From: Ryuthela nishihirai
Taxonomy: Eukaryota; Arthropoda; Arachnida; Araneae; Heptathelidae
Assembly: GCA_038380435.1 (NCBI GenBank)
Contig: JAWZYU010000025.1
Coordinates: 45,702,691-45,766,690, forward strand
DNA length: 64,000 nucleotides
Direction: 5' to 3'
In this document: piece by piece, positions 46,395 through 55,551 of the stretch
Position numbering within the stretch: the stretch's first letter is position 1
Layout: the number at the start of each line of letters is the position of its first letter
The notes under the pieces: model-generated
Told to the model about the DNA's origin: nothing
Databases searched by the model: none
Seen by the model: the letters and a program-made list of their open reading frames with translations, nothing else
Made by a program: the position numbers and the translations under genes

Positions 46395-47149
46395 AGTTAT
46401 AGCGAAGTAGACCTTATTTATTATTGCATACTAATTATACATGTTTCACTTGGCTGTGAGCACTATTGTTATAGTCTTGCTGTAACTACAATTCATAGAA
46501 GTATAGAAATATACTTGACAATTAAAACCTTAAAAAATATTGATATCGGGATCACGTTAACAGTAATCCATACAAGTTATCGAGTCACATAGGAATATTT
46601 TAGCAAATTTAAAATTGTTATGCTGATTTCACAGCACATATTGAAACAAAAGCAAATAAAGAATCCTGCCTCTTTGATGTACATAACAAGACATTAAAAA
46701 CCAACTTTCTAACAACTTACAATATTTTACAGCTATTCCACGATACATACGAAACAGTAAGAACGAAAAGTTGATATATCAACATATGATATACAGCGCC
46801 CCCAAACGAAAACAAAACGAAGGTCAAATTTAAAAAAAACCATAACCAACAGTGATCTTGGCCCACAGGCCAAAACCGAAGTTAAGATTCTCGATTGTAA
46901 AAAAGATATTATTCCAAGGAAAAGATGCATTTTCTAACTCTCGTGATTAATTTTGTTTGGATATAACCTTCGTTTGAACATCAATCATTTAGCTTGCTGA
47001 GAGGAAAAGTCTTTTTCAAGAACGTAAAAATGCATTTCATTTATCATGCAGAAACCTGGTAGAAACCTGCTTCGCCGATCTTATCAATTTGATATTCTCA
47101 TAGTTGATAAAATCTCAGTCGAAATAGTGCAAAAATTCACAAGTCACTG
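46395..47149. other. AT-rich stretch without a recognised gene
   Basis: No element terminus, RNA or coding frame was recognised. Confidence 0.4.
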
Positions 47150-47312
47150 TTGATCATACTGTTAAAAAGCAGCGTAGCAGCAGAAAAACTTCTAAGCTGG
47201 AAAGAAGACAATGCAACAATAAACGCAAAGAACAGTGGAAATTTCCCAAGTGGGAAAACCATTTAAGATGATTACTGCATCCAAGCCTATCCATGATCCA
47301 AACTTTCATTCT

Positions 47313-47395
47313 ACAACAGGAAATAGCGAAAATTACTAACATTAAACAACAGGAAATAGCGAAAATTACTAACATTAAACAACAGGAAATAGCGA
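47313..47395. repeat. 33-bp tandem repeat, 2.5 units
   Basis: Units start at 47313, 47346 and 47379 (ACAACAGGAAATAGCGAAAA and 13 more bases). Translated on plus it is an in-frame 11-residue repeat, QQEIAKITNIK. Another copy begins at 47594 next to a hairpin (47565-47581 with 47586-47602). Confidence 0.93.
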
Positions 47396-47415
47396 ATCCT
47401 GTAATTTATGTAGTA

Positions 47416-47525
47416 AACCACCTTTTTACTACGGGAACCGGATTCCATTTCTTTAGAGGTAAGCTGATTAGACTAATAGTCATTGTATTTGTTATATTAG
47501 AAACAGTTAAGCGACATCTCTTATC
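47416..47525. repeat. 110-bp inverted copy of hAT relic sequence
   Basis: This is the reverse complement of 48199-48308 with about two mismatches (GGGAACCGG against GGGAACGGG; GACATCTC against GACTTCTC). It lies about 670 bp from its source. Confidence 0.93.
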
Positions 47526-48732
47526 TAAATGTTGTTTAATCTAAATGTTGTTAAAATATAATCATGTTGTTTAATGTAGTAAAAATACTACATTAAACAA
47601 CAGGAAATAGCGAAAATATTAGAGAACTACGGAGAACATACCAGGAAGAAGGTATGGTAAATATTAAAACTGGATCAAGAATAGTGAAAGGAAGACATCC
47701 AAAATTTCATTAAAATTGTAACCTTAACTGCCACTATTGAATACAGAGGAGTCATCAAACAGTGCAGTAGATGTCGACATCAAAGTCATTTCACCGCAAA
47801 GTCTCCTCTAGAAATAAAAAATAGAAAACAAATAGAGGCAAGAATCTTTGTGGAAGTAATAGAAGAGACCTTAAAGGAAAATGAAACGACAGGAAGTTGA
47901 ATTCAATACAGCAATAAATTAGAATTTCTCAATATTTTGGAGCCGGATTACTGAAATATTGCAGAAGTTCATGCTCCACGGAAAGCAGCTGAAGACCAAT
48001 TGTCCTCATTTAATGAAATTTTTAGTACGAAATTTATGTAGGTAAATGATTATCGAGATTTCGTGGAAAACTTTATTAAACGTTCCCAGAATTATGCAAT
48101 TCCTGAAGGTGTTCAAACGCTAAAAGTATGGTCAGAACAATTGCTGTAAGTTCTGCAGAAGCAGAAAGGGGTTTCTCGAAAATGAACATAATATGCTCAG
48201 ATAAGAGAAGTCGCTTAACTGTTTCTAATATAACAAATACAATGACTATTAGTCTAATCAGCTTACCTCTAAAGAAATGGAATCCCGTTCCCGTAGTAAA
48301 AAGGTGGTTAAGAATTAATCACACAGCCAACGATACTCAGGTGAAAGCGAAGCAAATTGTAAAAGAGGAAGCCAATCAAGAAGCAATATGGAAATATTAG
48401 AAATCGTAGTTTTATCGTTTCTTTTATTATATAGATTTATTTTATACTATTAATATGATTTATTTTTAAATTATATAGATATATCTTTTTTATTAATACT
48501 TTTAATTCTTTTTTGTAACATAATCCATTTTTGTAGCTCTTTTTGTATAACTACAAATGTGAAATAATAAACTATTTTTTTCGTCAATAGCGCACCGAAC
48601 CGGTTGTTAAATTATTTGAATCCCACTACTGAATGGGGGCAATTGGGCACAGACCTCCACAAATTTAAATAATGAGTTTGAAAGTTGAGGGGGGGGGGGG
48701 TTCAATATTATAATTTTTTGTTAATATCAATT

Positions 48733-48800
48733 TAACGATCGTCAGAGGGGGAAAAACAATGGTTCTTTGTTAAAACAACCATTGTTTTTCTCCTCTGACC
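48733..48800. repeat. Imperfect hairpin in the left arm
   Basis: GGAAAAACAATGGTT and AACCATTGTTTTTC pair across a 12-nt loop within longer GTCAGAGG and TCTGAC flanks. The mirrored copy is at 63445-63512. Confidence 0.88.
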
Positions 48801-49109
48801 ATTGTTAAAAATTTGCTTCGCCAATAAGGCTATAATTCACGAATATAACGGAATCAGCACGTATTTAGCTATATTAATATTTATTTCGCATTAAAATCCC
48901 TAAATCATTCGATAATTTCCGAAAACATAAGGAGGAATGGGAAATACTGGAGTAGTGTAATTTGGTTACTACACACTTCAGTTTAATTACCCCAGTAAGT
49001 TTACTGCAGTGGAGTGACCGCCTGTGCGTGATTTTTCAAAACATAGCATACCGATAAGAAATAAAATCTACTTTCACCACTGTTAATATGCGACAGAATT
49101 ATTCTAGAA

Positions 49110-49525
49110 CAATATTTCCCAAAGTGGGCGATACCACTCCCTGGGGGGCGCTGGAATGATCCAGGGAGTCAGTAGTAGCCTCGGTTGCAATTGCGGGGTG
49201 TGGTGGAAGCATAAAGAAAACAGGGAAGATAAGAAAATTTCAAAAACCGTTCGTACATGTTCCATCATGTGTAACATAGAGTTAAAGTCGAATGTTACTA
49301 TAATTCATTTTAATAAATAATTTCAAGCTTCGAGGCGTTTTATTTACAACATCTTTCTTTACTATGTTGCAGGACGTAAGTAGAAATAGAGATACATAAA
49401 AGAACGCAAATTTGTCACTGAATATTTCTGTTTGTTCGCTTGACGAAGGTAGATTTACAGGATGGAATGGAGTAATTTTTTTCTGAAAAGGGGGAAAGTA
49501 GGACAAATAAGTTTGGGAACCTCTG
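49110..49525. mobile_element. 416-bp hAT MITE (left arm copy)
   Basis: The inverted termini are CAATATTTCCCAAAG and CAGAGGTTCCCAAAC. The flanking 8-mers TTCTAGAA and CTCTAGCA are a worn target duplication. The interior has CCCTGGGGGGCGCTGGAATG. The mirrored copy is at 59104-59527. Confidence 0.78.
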
Positions 49526-49550
49526 CTCTAGCATAACAATGGATAATATA

Positions 49551-49628
49551 CACAGTCGTAACAAAAAAATGTGACCACCTACCATACATACAGTAGATAG
49601 GTGGTCATATTATTCTAATACGACTGTG
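49551..49628. mobile_element. 78-bp palindromic mariner-type MITE (left arm copy)
   Basis: The termini CACAGTCGTAACAAAAAAAT and, inverted, CACAGTCGTATTAGAATAAT are flanked by TA. The arms share the ATGACCACCTA/GTGACCACCTA core. The mirrored copy is at about 59001-59082. Confidence 0.82.
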
Positions 49629-50254
49629 TATGTGGCATATATTTATGCTCAGTTTATATACCTTACTACTAAGCAGTTAAATAATTTGAAATTTGCAATA
49701 ATATGTAAATGGTAGCTAGGCATAAACTGGAAGGAGAGCTGTGTACCAATCCCCAGTGATGATGCACAGAACCGGCCAGGTCTAGCACCTAATGTCCGAC
49801 CCCGCCTTCTCGTGGTGCAGGCCGTTAATACCTTTCAAAAGAGATTTTCTCTTTTGGAAGGGAACGGAAGGGGAGGGCTGCCAGTTCAGTATGGCCTACT
49901 GATCTGGTCATCTATGGCAACTTTTTTTTTTTTTTCAACCCTGCTGAGGAGTGGTCAACTTCACAGGGTCCTGGTGCTGACAATTTATACCTACTAGACT
50001 GGACTTGTTTATGGATTTGAGCTTGATTATGGATCCTGGACTTGCTGCACTGGTGGGCCTCTGTTGAGGGAGAGTCTGCCGCTGTGTTTTCTGTTTGCTT
50101 CTGGGTTGCCAGCTCTAAGTGTACAGAGGCATGGGATACCTTATATCAGCTGGTGGATAATCCTAATCAGAGACCATCGCAGGTGCCTGAACCTTACTTA
50201 GCTAGTTGGGCATCGTCAAGCCTAAACTGGAGTAATGTGTCTCAGGCAGGCCAT

Positions 50255-51772
50255 ATGGTTCTTGAAAAAGTCCACTTGAAAAGGTGGTGCCTGAAGTTCC
50301 TACCAGCATCGGTGACTTCAGCCTTTAGCAGAGGAGGAACAGGTCTTTGCCCCATGCCTGCGATCAGGGGGCTGTTTGATATTGTTGGCCCTACCAATCT
50401 CAATAAACCTAATTTCTTTAAAAATTATACTAATCATTTTCTCTCTGCAGGAACGTGGAACGTGAGGACATTACATAGAGATTATTCTCTTGATGTCCTC
50501 ATGCAGGAATTCCAGCGCTATAACCTAGATATTCTAGGCTTGCAAGAGACCAGATGGACAGGTAAAGGTGAGATACTTAAAAATAACTTTAAATTTCTCT
50601 TTACAGGGAGGGAGGATGGAAAGCATCACCAAGGCGTGGGTCTGCTGCTCAGCAGACATGCTAGTGATGCTCTTCTAGGATATGAGTGCATTAATGAAAG
50701 GTTTCTTGCAGCAAAATTTCAGACAAGCATTAAAGACTTGAATGTTATCTGCTGTTATGCCCCCACTGAGGATTCTGATGAGGATGAGAAGGATAGGTTT
50801 TACAGACAACTTCAGGATATTTTGAATTCTGTCAAGAAAGGAGATATTACCCTTGTTCTAGGTGACTTCAATGCCAAAGTTGGTACCGACTCTGACCTTT
50901 GGGGAGGAGTAATAGGCCCTTTTGGTATTGGTAGCTGCAATGGCAATGGGCAACGTCTCCTACAGGTAAGTAAACTCAATGGTTTCAGAATAACTAACAC
51001 ATATTACAAACACCGCGACATACATAAATACACATGGGTTTCACCTGATGGGCTGCATAAGAATATGATTGATTATATATTAATTAACAGCAAATGGGCT
51101 AGTTCTGTTAGAAATACCAGGGCATATAGGGGAGCTGAAATTGGATCTGACCATTACCTTGTTAAAAGTGTCTTGCAACTTAAACTTAAAAAGTGTTGTG
51201 CTAGGCTTAAAAAATTTACCTTTAATACTGAAGCTCTGAAAGACCCAGTTATAGCAAAAGCTTACCATGATAGGTTACTTAGTCATTATGACAGTCATAG
51301 TTTGCTTAATACTGAAGTTGAGGAAGAATGGGGCCATTTTAAACAGGCTTTTTTGGAAACTAACAGTACTCTTTTAGGGAAAAAGGAGCAGAGGAGGCAG
51401 AATTATTTAAGTGATAAGGCACTTGAGCTTATTTCAAAAAGAAGGAACTGCAGCAATGTCCTTAATCAGTACCCTACTAGTCCTAATAGAAAGCATTACA
51501 AAGAACTTAATAAACGTGTAAAGAATCAGTTAGCTACTGATAAGAATCTTTGGCTTGATGGCCTTGCTGACAAAGCTGAGGAAGCAGTTAGACAGCACAA
51601 CAGCAGAGAGCTGTACCAGATAGTTAATGTTTTGTGTGGTAGAAAACGAACAGGTATACAGGGATTGAAGGATAAACAAGGCAAGGTTATAGAAGGTGAG
51701 GATTCTGTCATGGCTAGGTGGGCTGAGCATTTCAGTGATGTTCTAAACAATGGATGGATGGAATGTGGTTAG
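50255..51772 (+). CDS. LINE copy J endonuclease and linker, frame ended by a 13-nt insertion
   Basis: This is the N-terminal part of the LINE polyprotein. The open frame extends upstream to 50042 without ATG; the first in-frame ATG is at 50255, so the true start is uncertain. The apurinic-type endonuclease domain has all its hallmark blocks in order: GTWNVRTL near 50452, LQETRW near 50540, CCYAPTEDSDEDE near 50750, LVLGDFNAKVG near 50858 and GSDHYLVKS near 51141. It would nick target DNA for primed reverse transcription. The linker (51150-51749) contains NSTLLGKKEQ and NSRELYQIVNVLCGRK. The frame ends at 51772 because GATGGATGGAATG is inserted after 51749 relative to sibling copies. Confidence 0.93.
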   Translation: MVLEKVHLKRWCLKFLPASVTSAFSRGGTGLCPMPAIRGLFDIVGPTNLNKPNFFKNYTNHFLSAGTWNVRTLHRDYSLDVLMQEFQRYNLDILGLQETRWTGKGEILKNNFKFLFTGREDGKHHQGVGLLLSRHASDALLGYECINERFLAAKFQTSIKDLNVICCYAPTEDSDEDEKDRFYRQLQDILNSVKKGDITLVLGDFNAKVGTDSDLWGGVIGPFGIGSCNGNGQRLLQVSKLNGFRITNTYYKHRDIHKYTWVSPDGLHKNMIDYILINSKWASSVRNTRAYRGAEIGSDHYLVKSVLQLKLKKCCARLKKFTFNTEALKDPVIAKAYHDRLLSHYDSHSLLNTEVEEEWGHFKQAFLETNSTLLGKKEQRRQNYLSDKALELISKRRNCSNVLNQYPTSPNRKHYKELNKRVKNQLATDKNLWLDGLADKAEEAVRQHNSRELYQIVNVLCGRKRTGIQGLKDKQGKVIEGEDSVMARWAEHFSDVLNNGWMECG

Positions 51773-53336
51773 TTCTACTCCCATTCTTTGCAATGATGAT
51801 AGATGCATTGTTGGCTTTAATGTTGGCCCTATAACACAATCTGAAGTTAGTTTGGATATTTCTAAACTTAAACTTCATAAATCCACAGGGGTGGATGAAA
51901 TTACTACGGAAATGCTTAGAGCTTGGAATGTTTCTGTTACCATTTGGATGACTGAAATTTTGAATAACTTTTATGATAAAGGCATGGTTCCTAAAGATTT
52001 TACCAGAGCTATTATTATCCCTATTTTCAAAAAAGGTAATCGCAGTTCTTTTGATAACTATAGGGGTATCAGCCTACTCTCCGTTCCAGGTAAAGTTCTT
52101 TCCATGATTGTGCTTAATAGAATTAAGAATCTGGTTGACAGGCAATTGCATGATGAGCAATGTGGATTCAGAAATGATAGGGGGTGTGTAGATCATATAT
52201 TTTCACTTAGGCAGATTCTTGAGAAATGTTTAGAGTTTCAGAAACCTTTGGTTGCTAGCTTTGTTGATTTCAAAAAGGCTTTCGACGCTGTTGATCGTCA
52301 TAATTTGTGGTTGATTGTGAGATCATATGGTATACCAGACAAGTTAGTTAACATAATGAAAGCTCTCTATAATAACACTGAGTCATGTGTGAGAGTTGGT
52401 AAGACTTGTAGCAATTGGTTTAGCATTACTTCTGGTGTTCAACAAGGGTGCATTTTGTCTCCTATTCTCTTTAGTTTGGTTGTTGATTATGTTATGCGAA
52501 ATTCACTTCAAGGGAAAGCTTTTGGCCTTAAATGGGCTGGAGATACGAAAATTTCTGATTTAGATTATGCTGATGATTTAGCCCTTTTGGCAAATGATGT
52601 TGATGAGATGAACTCTTTCATTCGAACTGTTGATGAGACTGGTAGTACAGTAGGTTTGGTTATAAACAGAGAGAAAATTAAAGTGATGAAAATTGGTCAG
52701 GCAGGTTGTGATTCAGTTAATCTAAATGGTTGCAGTCTTGAGCAGGTGTCACAGTTTAATTACCTTGGGAGCTGCGTAACTGATACTGGCGATGTGCGGC
52801 ATGAGATTAACAGACGAATAGGTATTGCTGCCGGGACTTTTAAGAATCTATGGAGATTGTGGAGAAATAGGCGTATACACCTAAAGACTAAAATTAGACT
52901 GTATGATAGTTTGGTTCTTTCTAGGGTTAGTTATGGTAGTGAAACTTGGACTCTGTGTAAGCAAGATAACAGGAAACTAGATGCTTTTGATTCTAGATGC
53001 TTACGCAGTATCTTGGGTATTAGGTGGTTTAACTTTGTAACTAATGATGAGGTTAGGCAAAGGAGTCTGCAACCTCCTTTAAGCAGCATATTGTGCAGAG
53101 AGAGACTCCGCTGGTTTGGCCATGTTGCCCGTATGGATAATTATAGATTGGCGAATAGGGTTATGAAGAGTGTGCCTGGAGGCCTCAGAAGGAGGGGGAG
53201 ACCTAGGATGCAGTGGGCAGACAATGTCAAACAGGACCTTGTTAGAATTGGTGTACAGTGGCCGGATGCAGCAGATGTAGCTCAGGACAGATATGCTTGG
53301 AGAATTAAACTGCGCGGTCTGGTTGGACCTCCGTAG
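51750..53336 (+). CDS. LINE copy J reverse transcriptase, intact frame after the insertion
   Basis: This 528-codon frame carries the reverse transcriptase: KLKLHKSTGVDEITTEMLRA, IIIPIFKKGN, YRGISLLSVPGK, motif A FVDFKKAFDAVD (near 52260), motif B SGVQQGCILSPILF (near 52432) and motif C YADDLALLAND (near 52565). The thumb follows, then a basic C-terminus, RRRGRPRMQWADNVKQDLVR, typical of this LINE group. No RNase H domain or zinc knuckle is seen. All catalytic Asp residues are kept. It overlaps the preceding frame by 23 nt only because of the 13-nt insertion; in the family both halves form one protein of about 1,000 residues or more. It stops at TAG next to CCCATGGCTGCTTGAGGATG. Confidence 0.95.
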   Translation: MDGWNVVSSTPILCNDDRCIVGFNVGPITQSEVSLDISKLKLHKSTGVDEITTEMLRAWNVSVTIWMTEILNNFYDKGMVPKDFTRAIIIPIFKKGNRSSFDNYRGISLLSVPGKVLSMIVLNRIKNLVDRQLHDEQCGFRNDRGCVDHIFSLRQILEKCLEFQKPLVASFVDFKKAFDAVDRHNLWLIVRSYGIPDKLVNIMKALYNNTESCVRVGKTCSNWFSITSGVQQGCILSPILFSLVVDYVMRNSLQGKAFGLKWAGDTKISDLDYADDLALLANDVDEMNSFIRTVDETGSTVGLVINREKIKVMKIGQAGCDSVNLNGCSLEQVSQFNYLGSCVTDTGDVRHEINRRIGIAAGTFKNLWRLWRNRRIHLKTKIRLYDSLVLSRVSYGSETWTLCKQDNRKLDAFDSRCLRSILGIRWFNFVTNDEVRQRSLQPPLSSILCRERLRWFGHVARMDNYRLANRVMKSVPGGLRRRGRPRMQWADNVKQDLVRIGVQWPDAADVAQDRYAWRIKLRGLVGPP

Positions 53337-54220
53337 CCCATGGCTGCTTGAGGATGATGATGATGAGCGACAAGCCACAGCGCAGGCGTTTAGTAATGCT
53401 GATATGGCTAGTTCACAAGCTGTCTAATATGGTATATATTATATATTGGTACAATATTAATAAAACTCTTGTGATTATTTAACAATACTGTGTTTAGTTA
53501 AAATGAACTCTGATATTTCAGATATTTTAATGTTCAGGAGATTAAGTTACAATATTTTGGATAACATCTACTAATAAAACTATCATGGTATCTGTTTTGA
53601 GGCATGAGAAGAATATGGCACCAGAATCACTTTTGACTACAAAGTTCACTTTCAATTTATGGACTCAACTTATTTTGTCGCTTTTCAGAATTTCGTTATT
53701 TCATACTTTAGCGACTAACTGCTAGAGGTGTCTAGAGTGTTCGCTCTGTAATTGCTTTCTGCCATTATTGGCAGAAGAGTTAAGAGACACTGAGGTCATA
53801 AAAGGTAAGTGTTATTATATTAAAACTTTGTTTAGGAACATGTAAGGTAATCATTCTTTATCTTTAACTGTCATATGCCCAGTTTTCACTCATTTCAACG
53901 TACAGGATGTTTCAAAAAGAACGCAACCCTCTATTGTATTTTTTTTATTTAAACTTGACAAAAGACACAAATTTAAAAAGATGCAAATTAGACATATATC
54001 TACAGATGTTGAAACTGATTTCCTGCAACTTGGATGCAGGTTTGTACCTATGTAATGACATTTGCAGCCACCTTTCGTAATGTTTGTTTTCTTATGCTTA
54101 AAATCTCCTTTTCAAAGTTAGCCTTCAAGTCTTCAAGTGGATAAGGATTGTTTTGAAACACTACACATTAGAGATATCCCAAAAGGAAAAAGGAGTAAGA
54201 TCTGGGGCTCTTGGGGGCCA

Positions 54221-55194
54221 CTAATTTTTGGAAATCAAATGATCACCAAAAAATTTCTGCAACACGACCATTGTGTCATTTCCAGTGTGGGCGGTCGCGC
54301 CATCTTGTTGAAACCAACGCTCTGGTTCATTCACATCCAATAGTGCAATAAACTGTTGGATGAGGTCATGATAAACTTCATTAGTTACAGTTGAGTCAAA
54401 AAATAAAGAAACTATCACACGACAACAGGAAATTACACACCAAACACCAATTTTCCGTGCGTGTAATGATCGTTCGCGTAAAGAGTAACGATTTTCACTG
54501 CTCCATATTTGACTCTTTTGGCTGTTCACAAACCCATCCAAGCGAAACCAAGCCTCGTCACTAAAATAAACACGGTCCAACATCTCAATTCCATTTGTAT
54601 CAACAAAATAACGAAACCAACGACAGTACCATAAACGTTTTTCATGGTCTGGTTCTTTCAGTTCATGAACGACACCAATGTGGTAAGCACGAAATTTTAC
54701 CTTCTTTGTAGCCCTGAAAACAGTAACTGGTGACAGTCCAACCTGTGACAATAACTTTCTAAGAGATTTTCTGGGTGAGCGAGTTAAATGCTGAGACATA
54801 TCATCAAGAACTTCGGCAATTAACAGTGATGGCTGGCCTGGGCTCTTTTGATCCTGTACAGACCCAGTGTCACGAAATTCATCAATCAAACGAGATATTA
54901 TCGACTTGTTGGGAACTGCAGACTGAGGAAACTTCAATCAAACTCCTCCCTGATATGTTTGTAAGATTTGTACTCACAATAAGTCTCAACAAAAATGGTC
55001 TTACAATAAGTCTCAACAATAACCGTCTTACAATAAGTCTCAACAATAACCGTCTTACAATAAGTCTCAACAATAACCGTCTTACAATAAGTCTCAACAA
55101 TAACCGTCTTACAATAAGTCTCAACAATAACGGTCTCACAATAAGTCTCAACAAACACGTTCGTTTTTGGAAAACGACATAGCTGACACAACAC
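54221..55194 (-). pseudogene. IS630/mariner-type transposase with N-terminal repeat expansion
   Basis: The main frame (54937-54221) has the helix-turn-helix part FPQSAVPNKSIISRLIDEFR and DTGSVQDQKSPGQPS, then SPRKSLRKLLSQVGLSPVTV, the first catalytic Asp in RVYFSDEAWFRLDGFVN, IWSSENRYSLRERSLHARKI, GVWCVIS, then WFQQDGATAHT (second Asp). It ends at FFGDHLISKN before the last acidic residue. The N-terminal frame (55194-54934) carries a 9-residue repeat and then VETYCEYKSYKHIREEF; a one-base shift near 54935 separates the two. It is close to intact but lacks the C-terminal catalytic part. Confidence 0.88.
54973..55161. repeat. 27-bp minisatellite, seven units, inside transposase coding sequence
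   Basis: Seven units of ACAATAAGTCTCAACAATAA plus CCGTCTT lie in tandem. The central units are identical and the outer ones differ by a few bases. On minus each unit is nine codons (VETYCKTVI), so the reading frame stays open. Confidence 0.96.
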
Positions 55195-55365
55195 AAAGGA
55201 ATGAATGCTTGAGTGAGACTAGCTCGTGACATGGTCGTTTCAACAGCTAAAGTCTGTTAACCTTGAGTACAGTAATGCCAACTGACTAATATTATAGCAT
55301 AAAATGTACATGCACATAAGTTCTATTCTCTTATATTTAGGGTTGTGTCCTTTTTGAACACCCTG

Positions 55366-55551
55366 TATAAGATAATCTTTTAATTTTTTAATGCTATGTC
55401 GGACAAAGTTAATCGTACGATTTTCCCGTTCAGATATCATCTAAGCGTAATTTCCTCAGTGCAGATATGCTCAGAAAATAAACTCTAGTACTACGTTTTA
55501 CTGTTCTCATCATTACCGTAATTAGAGATATTTTAATTACTACTATAGGTC
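55366..55551. other. Short spacer between transposon relics
   Basis: Nothing recognised. Confidence 0.4.

Larger units (their letters stand above)
47150..48631 (+). pseudogene. hAT transposase relic with right terminus
   Basis: The C-terminal dimerisation region is clear at 48128-48400: TIAVSSAEAERGFSKMNIIC, then DKRSRLTVSNIT and KKWNPVPVVKRWLRI. This is the hAT block A(E/A)ERGFS.MN, of the KIAA1586-like type. Upstream sequence is fragmentary, with stops and rearranged repeats (47313-47602). The right terminus read inward is CAGTAGTGGGATTCAAATAA, ending at 48631. The left terminus was not found. It is inactive and belongs partly to the left arm of the giant inverted repeat. Confidence 0.72.
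49703..53365 (+). mobile_element. RTE-like LINE copy J, full length and almost intact
   Basis: The element runs from TGTAAATGGTAGCTAGG to the GATGATGATG tail, 3.66 kb. It is inserted between arm segments B and C of the left arm. The empty site is visible in the right arm at 58926/58927 (GCAATAATAGCGACA on the minus strand). No clear target duplication beyond one base is seen. Its two halves are annotated separately. It is the best reference for the family here. Confidence 0.96.
48240..54191 (+). repeat. Left arm of a giant inverted repeat
   Basis: Left-arm segments 48240-49050, 49050-49702 and 53366-54191 are reverse complements of 63192-64000, 58927-59596 and 58101-58926. Together about 2.3 kb of arm sequence is matched with few differences. 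The left arm contains an extra LINE at 49703-53365 that the right arm lacks at that position. Confidence 0.93.
53903..55365 (-). mobile_element. IS630/mariner-type transposon, 1463 bp, TA-flanked
   Basis: The termini are CAGGATGTTTCAAAAAGAAC and, inverted, CAGGGTGTTCAAAAAGGACA, with TA at 53901-53902 and 55366-55367. Its size matches the SINE-free size of the element at 31732-33856. The right arm of the giant inverted repeat holds only its first 289 bp (58101-58389), so an arm boundary lies inside this transposon. Confidence 0.9.

Noticed and set aside
49703..49760. Self-cleaving ribozyme (HDV-like) at the LINE 5' end
   Set aside because: Some RTE elements carry one, but I could not pair a convincing double pseudoknot from the first bases of copies H, J and K. 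A covariance search would decide.
54973..55161. Possible CRISPR or regulatory array of 27-bp units
   Set aside because: Units abut with no spacers and lie in transposase coding sequence.
54775..55182. Plus-strand repeat frame (NNRLTISLN units)
   Set aside because: It is the antisense shadow of the 27-bp array. The minus-strand frame connects to transposase sequence.
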